From JAEHDI01 sp035455185 (GTDB lineage: Bacteria > Acidobacteriota > Terriglobia > Bryobacterales > Bryobacteraceae): DNA of 14,530 bases. The notes under the pieces were generated by a model, which saw nothing but the letters and a program-made list of their open reading frames with translations, was not told the origin of the DNA and made no database searches. The stretch covers positions 1-14,530 of the forward strand of contig DATIFQ010000199.1 of assembly GCA_035455185.1 (NCBI GenBank). Direction: 5' to 3'. The translations under genes were made by a program, and so were the position numbers. Positions 6,022 through 12,557 of the stretch are shown here, piece by piece. The first letter of the stretch is position 1. The number at the start of each line of letters is the position of its first letter.

Positions 6022-7515
6022 GTGCTTCTGGAGCTAAGCAACATCCAAAAGAAGTTCGGCGGCGTCGTTGCGCTCCGTAACGGCGACCTTTCCGTCGACG
6101 CCGGCGAAGTCCACCTCCTACTTGGCGAGAATGGCGCCGGCAAGTCCACGCTAATGAAGATCGTGGCCGGCATGCTCCACCGTGACAGTGGCGTCATGCG
6201 CTGGCAGGGCAGGGAAGTGGACCTGAGGACGCCCGCGAGTGCCGCTGCCATCGGTGTCGCCATGGTGCACCAGGAATCGTTGCTCGCTCCCCATCTGAGC
6301 GTGGCGGAGAACATCTTCCTTGGCCGTGAGCCGCGTTCTCTCCTAGGTTGGGTGAACCGCCGTAGGATGATGGAACAAGCCGCGCGGCTGATCGAGGAAC
6401 ACCGATTTCCACTCCAGCCGGAATGGCGCGTGGAGCGGCTGAGCCCCGCCGGCCGCCAACTCGTGGAAATCTGCCGCGCGATCTGTCACGGATCGAGCCT
6501 GCTGATCTTCGACGAGCCCACTTCGTCCCTGTCGGACGCCGAGACGCAGGAGGTCTTCCGCATCGTGCGCACGTTACGCGAGCGGAAGATGGGCGTCATC
6601 TACATCACCCACCGGCTGGAGGAGCTTCGAGCGGTCGGTGATCGTGTCACCGTCCTGAGAGACGGCGAAACCGTGCACGCCGCGCCACTTCAGGAGCTCA
6701 CGACGGACGAAATCATCCACCACATGGTGGGGCGCGAAGTGGCGACGATCTATGAGCGCCACTCGCTGCCTCCGGGCGACGAGTTGCTGCGTGTAGAAGG
6801 CTTGAACCGTAAGCAAGTTCTGAACGGGATCAGCTTCGTCTTGCGCGCCGGAGAAATCGTAGGCCTGGCCGGCTTGGTGGGCGCGGGCCGCACGGAGCTC
6901 TGCCGTGCCCTGTTCGGCATCGATCCCGTTGACGCCGGAACTGTGCGGGTTCTCGGCCGGGATGTACGGATTCGCTCTTCGCAAGACGCCGTGAAGGCGG
7001 GTCTCGCCCTGATCCCCGAGGACCGCCAGAAGAATGGCTTGGCGGTCCTGCTCCCGCTTGTCCACAATGTCACTCACGCCGGACTCGATCGCGTCAGCCC
7101 GTACGGATTCCTGGACCTTGCGGCCGAGAGGAGGCAGGCGTCGGAATATGTGCAGCGGCTTCGCATCCGCTCAGAATCGATACGGCAGCTTGCGGGCCGT
7201 CTGAGCGGCGGGAACCAGCAGAAAGTCGTCATCGCCAAGTGGTTGTTTCGCAATGCCCGAGTTTTCCTGTTTGACGAACCGACGCGCGGAATTGACGTCG
7301 GCGCCAAGGTCGAGGTGTTTCAGTTGATGGATGAACTTGCCCGTTCGGGAGCCGCCATTCTGATGGTCAGCTCCGAGATGCAGGAACTGCTTCAGGTGGC
7401 GGACCGGATCCTGGTCATGCGGCACGGCAGGATCGCGGGCGAGTTGCCGGGCCGGACCACCCAGGAGCAGATCATGCGCTACGCCGCGCTCGGCGCCGAG
7501 GATAGTGTCCAATGA
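6022..7515 (+). CDS. CUT2-type sugar ABC importer, double ATPase subunit (RbsA/MglA-like)
   Basis: This 497-residue protein contains two fused nucleotide-binding domains, as in RbsA, MglA and XylG, and powers import of a monosaccharide or similar ligand (nucleoside and autoinducer-2 importers share the fold). NBD1 has an intact Walker A GENGAGKST (35-43), a degenerate signature LSPAGRQ and Walker B LLIFDEPTSSLSD. NBD2 has the degenerate Walker A GLVGAGRTEL usual for this family, an intact LSGGNQQK signature and Walker B VFLFDEPTRGID. The start is GTG at 6022; I see no Shine-Dalgarno, and the next in-frame starts would remove the first strand of NBD1. The stop overlaps the permease start by ATGA, so the two genes are translationally coupled. 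No solute-binding protein gene is visible, so the substrate cannot be named. Confidence 0.93.
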   Translation: MLLELSNIQKKFGGVVALRNGDLSVDAGEVHLLLGENGAGKSTLMKIVAGMLHRDSGVMRWQGREVDLRTPASAAAIGVAMVHQESLLAPHLSVAENIFLGREPRSLLGWVNRRRMMEQAARLIEEHRFPLQPEWRVERLSPAGRQLVEICRAICHGSSLLIFDEPTSSLSDAETQEVFRIVRTLRERKMGVIYITHRLEELRAVGDRVTVLRDGETVHAAPLQELTTDEIIHHMVGREVATIYERHSLPPGDELLRVEGLNRKQVLNGISFVLRAGEIVGLAGLVGAGRTELCRALFGIDPVDAGTVRVLGRDVRIRSSQDAVKAGLALIPEDRQKNGLAVLLPLVHNVTHAGLDRVSPYGFLDLAAERRQASEYVQRLRIRSESIRQLAGRLSGGNQQKVVIAKWLFRNARVFLFDEPTRGIDVGAKVEVFQLMDELARSGAAILMVSSEMQELLQVADRILVMRHGRIAGELPGRTTQEQIMRYAALGAEDSVQ

Positions 7516-8435
7516 TCCAGCGGCTTTTGCCGTCTCTCAGCCTGATCATCCTGTTCGTGGGCCTGTCGATCGCATCGCCCCATTTTTTGACCCAGACGAA
7601 CCTGTCGAGCGTTGTCCGGCAGACGGCGGTGATCAATGTCATGGCCCTCGGCATGACCCTGGTCATCATCGCGGGCGGCATCGATCTCTCGGTCGGGGCC
7701 ATCCTCGCCATGGGAGGCCTGCTCGGGACGATGGCGATGGAGCAGGGTTACCCCATTCCGGTAGGTGTGTTCATCGGGACAGTGACGGGGTTGGCGTGGG
7801 GGCTGGTCAATGGATTGCTCACGACGAAGCTCGCCATCGCTCCGTTCATCGTCACGTTGGGTACTCTGGGCATCGTTCGCGGCTTGACGCTGATCATCTC
7901 GAATGGCCTGCCAGTACACCGCATTCCGCAGTCATTCTCTTACCTCGGGGAGGGCAATCTGCTCGGCGTGCCGTTCGTGCTGTGGATTCTCGTGGTGTGT
8001 GCTGCCGTCACCCATGTAATCCTGGAGCACACGCGTCACGGCAGGTATGCCTTCGCGATCGGGAGTAACCCGGACGCAGCTCTCTACGCCGGCATTCCGG
8101 TCGCGTTCCACACGACTGTTGTCTATGCCTTCTGCGGGATGCTTACGGGCCTCGCGGGCATGATCGAAGCATCGCGCTTGATGACCGGGCAACCGACAGC
8201 GGGGCAAGGTTATGAGTTACAAGTGATCGCCGCCGTGGTCATCGGCGGTGGCAGCCTGCGGGGAGGCGAGGGCAGCGTCATCGGTACGCTGATCGGTGCG
8301 TTTATCATGGGCCTGCTCTCCAACGGCAGCGACCTGCTGGGTATCTCCCCTTACCTCCAACAGGCCATTATCGGCGCCGTCATCATCCTGGCGGTAACCG
8401 TGGATGAGCTGCGCAAGCGCAGGTTGGCCTCCTGA
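7512..8435 (+). CDS. CUT2-type sugar ABC importer, permease subunit (RbsC-like)
   Basis: This 307-residue integral membrane protein of the BPD_transp_2 family should form the homodimeric channel with the preceding ATPase. It has about 8-10 hydrophobic segments. The typical motifs are AGGIDLSVGAILAMGG (near 53-68), the GNPDAALYAGIP-like loop (GSNPDAALYAGIPV) that contacts the ATPase, and the conserved region VIGGGSLRGGEGSVIGTLIGA. The ATG lies inside the ATPase stop (ATGA overlap at 7512-7515). It ends 5 bp from the stop of the converging response-regulator gene, so no dedicated terminator fits between them. A periplasmic binding protein normally accompanies this pair; it may be encoded elsewhere. 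Confidence 0.93.
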   Translation: MIQRLLPSLSLIILFVGLSIASPHFLTQTNLSSVVRQTAVINVMALGMTLVIIAGGIDLSVGAILAMGGLLGTMAMEQGYPIPVGVFIGTVTGLAWGLVNGLLTTKLAIAPFIVTLGTLGIVRGLTLIISNGLPVHRIPQSFSYLGEGNLLGVPFVLWILVVCAAVTHVILEHTRHGRYAFAIGSNPDAALYAGIPVAFHTTVVYAFCGMLTGLAGMIEASRLMTGQPTAGQGYELQVIAAVVIGGGSLRGGEGSVIGTLIGAFIMGLLSNGSDLLGISPYLQQAIIGAVIILAVTVDELRKRRLAS

Positions 8436-8440
8436 GCCCG

Positions 8441-9079
8441 TCAGTCGATCAGGCCCTTCCGCATTGCAAAGCGGACGAGTTCTCCCGTCGTGTGAAGGTT
8501 CAGTTTTTCCATGACGCGGCCGCGGTGTGCATCGACGGTGTATACGCTCAGATTGAGCAGTGTCGCGATCTCCTTGTTCGTTTTTCCCTCGGCAATCATC
8601 TGGAGCACCTCGCGCTCACGGCTCGTGAGCAGGTCCACCGGGTCAGTCACATGCCTCCGGTAATCGCTTAGAACGGCTTCGGAAACAGCCGGGCTCAGGT
8701 AGCCTTCGCCCCTCGCCACGGCGCGTACGGCGGCCAGGAGATCGCGGTCGACCGCGTCCTTTAGCAGGTATCCCTTGGCACCGGCTCGCAGGATCTCACG
8801 CACGTACACCGAGTCCTTGTGCATGCTCAACGCAAGTACGCGAGCTCGGGGCACGCTGGCGGCCAGCCTGCGCGTCGCCTCGATCCCATTCAACTCCGGC
8901 ATGGCGACGTCCATCACAACCACATCCGGCTGGAGTTCCTCGGTCAGTGCAATGGCCTCATGACCGGTGGCGGCCTCACCGACGATCTCCATATCCGGCT
9001 CGGATGCGAGAATCCTTCCGAAACCCTGCCGGACGACTGCGTGATCATCCGCGAGCAGGATGCGGATCTTCTTGCTCAT
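8441..9079 (-). CDS. NarL/FixJ-type response regulator with LuxR-type HTH
   Basis: This 212-residue transcriptional regulator has a receiver domain at about 4-122: acidic pair Asp11/Asp12 (LLADDHAVVRQG), phospho-acceptor Asp57 in VVVMDVAMPELNG, and the conserved Lys107 in YLLKDA. A LuxR/GerE DNA-binding domain at about 148-208 begins LTSREREVLQMIAEGKTNKEI. I chose the ATG at 9079 because it gives the standard receiver N-terminus MSKKIRILLADDH and has GAGGAG just upstream with a short spacer. A longer frame to 9163 adds 28 residues unlike any receiver. The gene overlaps the 3' end of the sensor kinase gene by 35 bp, so the two are a coupled cognate pair. Target genes are not shown by sequence; the divergent lipid-modification cluster is the nearest candidate. 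Confidence 0.95.
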   Translation of the reverse strand: MSKKIRILLADDHAVVRQGFGRILASEPDMEIVGEAATGHEAIALTEELQPDVVVMDVAMPELNGIEATRRLAASVPRARVLALSMHKDSVYVREILRAGAKGYLLKDAVDRDLLAAVRAVARGEGYLSPAVSEAVLSDYRRHVTDPVDLLTSREREVLQMIAEGKTNKEIATLLNLSVYTVDAHRGRVMEKLNLHTTGELVRFAMRKGLID

Positions 9080-10421
9080 GACTCCTCGCAGTTGCAGGCA
9101 CGCTGATCTCGATTTGCACACCCTGGCCCGGCGCCGTGCGGATCCGGAGTTCCCCGCCCACATTGCGGGCGCGGGCGCGCATGCCGACCATTCCCATTCC
9201 GTGTGAAGAGTTTGCCTCTTCTTTCTGAATGCCGCTCCCGTTATCTTCGATCAGCAGGTGGACGTCGTCGCCATTGGCCCTGAGTTCGATTTTCGCTTTG
9301 GTCGCTCCGGAGTGGCGGGCGACGTTAGTGAGGGCCTCCTGGGCGATGCGGAACAAGTGAGTTTCGGTTTCCGGCGACACGCGGCCGGGGAAATTCGATA
9401 CGTAGTCCACCTCAATGCGCGTGCGTTCCGTGAACCTCTCCGCGAGCCAGCGCAGGCTCGATTCGAGTCCGAAGTCGTCCAGCACTGTCGGGTGTAATAA
9501 CTGTGAGATCTCCCGAACGTTGCGGACTGCGCCGTCCACCAGATCCAGGCAATCATCGAGCCGTCTGTCAGGCGTATCAGGACGGCGCAAAGAAACCAGA
9601 TTCGCTTTCAACGCGGTCAGTGATTGACCCAGCTCGTCGTGCAGTTCGTGAGAGAAGCGCCGGGCGGTGGTTTCCTGGTTCCCTAGCATGTGCCAGGACA
9701 CCCGGCTCAATTCGCTTGCCTGCCACTCCATCTTGCGAAAGAGACTCGTCGTGGTCTTGACCGTCAGCATGGCGAATAGCAGAGCCAGCAGACAGCAGGA
9801 CCCCAGCAGGACGAACGACTGCACCACCAGCCTTCTCGATTGGTGATCGATCATCTGCTGCGCCGCCTGTGCTTTACGCTGATTCCCGGCGACGAGTTTG
9901 GCTACGATAGCCGTCACCTGTTGATGTCGGCGGAGGAGATCTCGCGACAAACGTGTGGGCACGTTGTCCAACCCGAGCAACCGCCGGGCTTCGACGGAAA
10001 ACGCGAGCGCAGCCTGCCCCAGTTCCTTGCCGAGACCCTCCTCGGGGGTGTCCGCCGTCTCGCTGACCAGTTCACTGATGTTCTCATTTACCGCGTTGAG
10101 ATCGGTCAGGATTTTCTCCCGGTCGACCGACTCGGGGTCACGGGCAAGATTATAGAAAACCGCGCTGAGAGCGGCCTGCTCCCGCTGAACCTCCTCGATC
10201 AGATCGGTATTTTCCTTTTGTTCTTCCACAAGGGTAGCTGCGTTCGCCTGAATCGAGCGGATGTTTCTGATTGCGACGATCCCGGCCACCACGAGCAGAA
10301 GGATGACAAGCGCGAAACCGGCCAGGAGCACACGGAGGATATTCCGGTGCGTAATCTGGTCGCTGGTGTGGAACTGCCGGTTCGGGCTCCTCGTGTCCAC
10401 CTCCTTTCCAGTGTAAGGCAC
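9045..10421 (-). CDS. NarX-type sensor histidine kinase (HisKA_3) with extracytoplasmic helical sensor region
   Basis: About 458 residues. TM1 is at about 29-51 and TM2 at about 198-221, flanking a roughly 145-residue extracytoplasmic region rich in heptad-like helices, resembling a four-helix (CHASE3-like) sensor. HisKA_3 dimerisation domain: RRFSHELHDELGQSL (255-269), with His261 in ELHDELGQ the expected phosphorylation site. HATPase_c: N box with Asn366 (QEALTNVARH), G1 IEDNGSGI (391-398) and G2 HGMGMVGMRARA (407-418). The C-terminal coding end overlaps the response-regulator start. The start codon is uncertain: the longest form begins at GTG 10421, but a perfect AGGAGG (10405-10400) lies inside it, with an in-frame GTG abutting (10400) and only an ACG (10394) at ideal spacing. 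The first residues before TM1 are therefore provisional. The signal sensed is unknown. Confidence 0.9.
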   Translation of the reverse strand: MPYTGKEVDTRSPNRQFHTSDQITHRNILRVLLAGFALVILLLVVAGIVAIRNIRSIQANAATLVEEQKENTDLIEEVQREQAALSAVFYNLARDPESVDREKILTDLNAVNENISELVSETADTPEEGLGKELGQAALAFSVEARRLLGLDNVPTRLSRDLLRRHQQVTAIVAKLVAGNQRKAQAAQQMIDHQSRRLVVQSFVLLGSCCLLALLFAMLTVKTTTSLFRKMEWQASELSRVSWHMLGNQETTARRFSHELHDELGQSLTALKANLVSLRRPDTPDRRLDDCLDLVDGAVRNVREISQLLHPTVLDDFGLESSLRWLAERFTERTRIEVDYVSNFPGRVSPETETHLFRIAQEALTNVARHSGATKAKIELRANGDDVHLLIEDNGSGIQKEEANSSHGMGMVGMRARARNVGGELRIRTAPGQGVQIEISVPATARSHEQEDPHPARG

Positions 10422-10438
10422 CCGCTACGGGAGTCCCA

Positions 10439-10454
10439 TAGCCCACAGCGGCTA
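10439..10454. repeat. Inverted repeat TAGCCC-N5-GGCTA, copy 1
   Basis: TAGCC (10439-10443) pairs with GGCTA (10450-10454). On the minus strand it lies 18 bases upstream of the GTG at 10421 and is nested inside an outer GGAGT/ACTCC pairing. It matches a second element at 10547-10562 in arms and spacing. It is a candidate operator or RNA hairpin in the divergent control region. Confidence 0.5.
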
Positions 10455-10464
10455 CGCGGCACTC

Positions 10465-10491
10465 CTAAGTCACGGTAGGCTCCTTTCTTAG
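10465..10491. repeat. Inverted repeat CTAAG-N17-CTTAG
   Basis: CTAAG (10465-10469) is complementary to CTTAG (10487-10491). In the minus-strand orientation the loop holds AAGGAG followed by GTG ACT TAG, a two-codon open frame upstream of the sensor kinase. The arms are short, so pairing is tentative. Confidence 0.35.
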
Positions 10492-10492
10492 C

Positions 10493-10524
10493 ATTGCGGG
10501 AACGGTGGCCGCACTGAACGCAAT
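10493..10524. repeat. Two-tier inverted repeat (ATTGCG/CGCAAT with inner CGGTG/CACTG)
   Basis: The outer arms ATTGCG (10493-10498) and CGCAAT (10519-10524) enclose inner arms CGGTG (10503-10507) and CACTG (10512-10516) with a 4-base loop; the inner stem includes one G-U pair when transcribed from the + strand. This is the strongest fold in the 220-bp divergent region. It carries no T tract, so it is more likely a structured leader or protein-binding site than a terminator. Confidence 0.45.
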
Positions 10525-10546
10525 CCCCTGATTTCGGCAGTCTTCG

Positions 10547-10562
10547 TAGCCCTCGGAGGCTA
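10547..10562. repeat. Inverted repeat TAGCCC-N5-GGCTA, copy 2
   Basis: TAGCC (10547-10551) pairs with GGCTA (10558-10562). It has the same arms, the same extra C and the same 5-base spacer length as the element at 10439-10454, 108 bp away. It lies 80 bases upstream of the Lys-rich peptide gene. It is a candidate second operator for the divergent genes. Confidence 0.5.
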
Positions 10563-10641
10563 TTCTCTCTCCGGTCATCGGCGGCGAACATGGAAGCGTG
10601 CCCGCCGGACTTACTTGGCAAGCACAAAGGAGAACAGAAGA

Positions 10642-10812
10642 ATGAGGAAGCTAATCGTCGCCCTGGCGCTTGCAGGGCTGACATTGCCGGCCATCGTGTC
10701 CGCGGCTCCGGCTCCGCAGGAGCAGAAGCAGGAGCAGAAGACCGAAAAGAAGAAGAAGGCCCCGAAAAAGAAGAAGGGCGAAAAGAAAGAGGAAGCAAAG
10801 CCCCAGGCCTGA
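10642..10812 (+). CDS. Small exported lysine-rich peptide (56 aa), function unknown
   Basis: The ATG at 10642 follows AAAGGAG (10626-10632) with good spacing. Residues 1-21 are a classical Sec signal peptide (MRK then a hydrophobic Leu/Ala core, cleavage expected after V-S-A). The mature part is only about 35 residues and extremely polar: 13 Lys, with KKKK runs at 36-39 and 42-45 interspersed with Glu, Gln and Pro. It would be a basic, disordered periplasmic peptide. A longer reading from 10615 lacks a ribosome site and would bury the signal. It ends 32 bp before the MprF-like synthase and is probably the first gene of that transcript. I do not recognise a family. Possible roles are a surface-charge peptide, a small acid-stress-type protein or a regulatory leader whose Lys codons matter; none is shown by the sequence. 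Confidence 0.7.
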   Translation: MRKLIVALALAGLTLPAIVSAAPAPQEQKQEQKTEKKKKAPKKKKGEKKEEAKPQA

Positions 10813-10844
10813 CCTGTCTAACGGTGTACACTGGCGGGAGGCTA

Positions 10845-12557
10845 ATGGGTGCGTCACGTCCTCCCGCCGCCTCGATACCGTCCGCCCTGCTCACGGGAGA
10901 GGCCAGCGATGAGCGGCCCCGCGTAAGGCGCGGAGTTCGAGTTCTGATTGCCGCCCTTGTCACGCTTGGCAGCGGCGTCTTGAACCTCTGGTCGGTGATC
11001 GGGCCGAGTCTGCCCGGGCGCCACGCTCTCCTACGATCGATTTTCCCGCTCGAATTCCTGCACCTCTCCCGTTCCGTGACACTCATTATCGGTTTCGCGC
11101 TGATCGTTTCCTCGATTAACATCTACCGGCGCAAGCGGCGGGCTTTCCAGTTCGCGGTCTTGCTGGTGGCATCTTCCGTGGTCTTTCACCTCACAAAGGG
11201 GCTCGATTACGAAGACGCCATCTTTTCAGGAGTTTTTCTTGCGCTTCTCTGGTCCGCCCGAAAGAACTTCACAGTAAGAAGCAGTATCCCAGACTGGCGC
11301 GCGGCTGCTTTCCGGCTCGCCGTGGCGTCGCTGGTTGCGGTTGGATACGGAATTGCCGGGTTCTGGTTCCTAGACCCGAGGGAGTTCGGCATCAACTTCA
11401 CGCTCGCTGACTCGATCCACCGGACAGTCCTCTTCCTCTCTCTGGTGGGCGACCCTCAAGTGGTTCCACATACACGGTACGCGCACTGGTTCGTCGATTC
11501 GCTCTACCTGATGACGGCGACGGCAATCCTCTATTCTGGTTTCTCGTTGTTCCGCCCCGTCCTCTACCGGTTTCGGATTCACCCGCATGAAGAGGCGCTC
11601 GCCCGCGAGATCGTCGCCCGTCATGGGCGCTGCGCGTTGGACTACTTCAAGACCTGGCCGGACAAGTCGTTCTTCTTTTCGCCGGATCAGCAATGCTTCC
11701 TCGCCTATCGTGTCGGCGCGAGTTTCGCCGTCGTGTTGGGGGATCCGGTGGGTCCCGAAGACCGCATCGAAGGACTAGTCTGCGACTTTCTGGAGTTGTG
11801 CCAAGAGAACGACTGGAGGATTGCCTTTCACCAAGCGCTCCCAGATTTCCTGCCTGTTTACCTCCGCCTCGGGTTCAAGAAACTCAAGATCGGCGATGAT
11901 GCTCTTGTCGATCTCAAGGCTTTCTCCCTGGAGGGCAAGGGGATGAAAGCTACCCGGAACGCTGTCACGAAGCTGGAGAAATCCGGGGTCCGCCTGCTCC
12001 AGTGTGAACCGCCCCTTACTGACGACGTGCTGGCAGGACTCCGGGACGTTTCCGACGAGTGGCTCTGCATCCCCGGACGGCGGGAGCGCCAGTTCACTCT
12101 CGGCAGGTTCGAGCCTGAATACGTGCGCTCGACGCCCGTGCTCATTGCCGCCTCCGCTGACGGCCGTTATCTCGGCTTTGTGAACATCATCAAATCCTTC
12201 AGGAAGGGAGAGGCAACAATCGACCTAATGCGTCGCCGCACCGAGGCTCCTAACGGCCTCATGGACTACCTGTTCGTAAAGCTCTTTCTCGTGTGCAAGG
12301 AGAGAGGCTACGAGTTGTTCAACCTCGGCATGGCGCCTATGGCGGGGTTTCGGGAGAAAGAGGAGGCCTCACCCCAGGAACGCGCCGTACACCAGTTCTT
12401 TCAGCACCTGAACTTTCTGTTCAGCTTCAAGGGTTTGCGTGCTTACAAAGCCAAGTTCGCAAATCTCTGGGAGCCGCGCTACGCCGTGTACCGGAACGCG
12501 ATGGATCTGCCGCGCCTCGCGATCGCGCTGGGCAAAGTCTCGGAGATACAACCATGA
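10845..12557 (+). CDS. MprF-type aminoacyl-phosphatidylglycerol synthase (DUF2156 domain) with short membrane domain
   Basis: This 570-residue enzyme should transfer an amino acid (often Lys or Ala) from aminoacyl-tRNA to phosphatidylglycerol at the inner leaflet. Residues about 31-240 contain roughly six hydrophobic helices. Residues about 248-560 form the tandem GNAT-like synthase domain with MprF motifs FFFSPDQQCFLAYR (276-289), VVLGDPVGP (296-304), DLMRRRTEAPNGLMDYLF (460-477), FNLGMAPMAGF (492-502) and FKGLRAYKAKFANLWEPRY (528-546). A full-length MprF has an extra N-terminal flippase of about 8 helices; here that part is a separate gene two positions downstream. The ATG at 10845 has GGGAGG just upstream; the frame extends further back but only through the Lys-rich gene. 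The stop overlaps the hydrolase start by ATGA. The amino-acid specificity cannot be read by eye. Confidence 0.9.
   Translation: MGASRPPAASIPSALLTGEASDERPRVRRGVRVLIAALVTLGSGVLNLWSVIGPSLPGRHALLRSIFPLEFLHLSRSVTLIIGFALIVSSINIYRRKRRAFQFAVLLVASSVVFHLTKGLDYEDAIFSGVFLALLWSARKNFTVRSSIPDWRAAAFRLAVASLVAVGYGIAGFWFLDPREFGINFTLADSIHRTVLFLSLVGDPQVVPHTRYAHWFVDSLYLMTATAILYSGFSLFRPVLYRFRIHPHEEALAREIVARHGRCALDYFKTWPDKSFFFSPDQQCFLAYRVGASFAVVLGDPVGPEDRIEGLVCDFLELCQENDWRIAFHQALPDFLPVYLRLGFKKLKIGDDALVDLKAFSLEGKGMKATRNAVTKLEKSGVRLLQCEPPLTDDVLAGLRDVSDEWLCIPGRRERQFTLGRFEPEYVRSTPVLIAASADGRYLGFVNIIKSFRKGEATIDLMRRRTEAPNGLMDYLFVKLFLVCKERGYELFNLGMAPMAGFREKEEASPQERAVHQFFQHLNFLFSFKGLRAYKAKFANLWEPRYAVYRNAMDLPRLAIALGKVSEIQP

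Noticed and set aside
10440..10640. Known riboswitch upstream of the Lys-rich peptide or the sensor kinase
   Set aside because: I compared the region by eye with cobalamin, c-di-GMP, fluoride and glutamine motif cores and none fits; only unassigned hairpins remain.
10590..10844. Upstream extension of the MprF-like synthase to 10590
   Set aside because: It runs out of frame through the Lys-rich peptide gene and gives a low-complexity Glu/Lys/Arg N-terminus. The ATG at 10845 has its own ribosome site.
10199..11122. Minus-strand frame of 307 codons spanning the divergent region and the start of the synthase
   Set aside because: It overlaps three better supported genes, is low-complexity rich in Ser, Arg and Pro, and resembles no protein.
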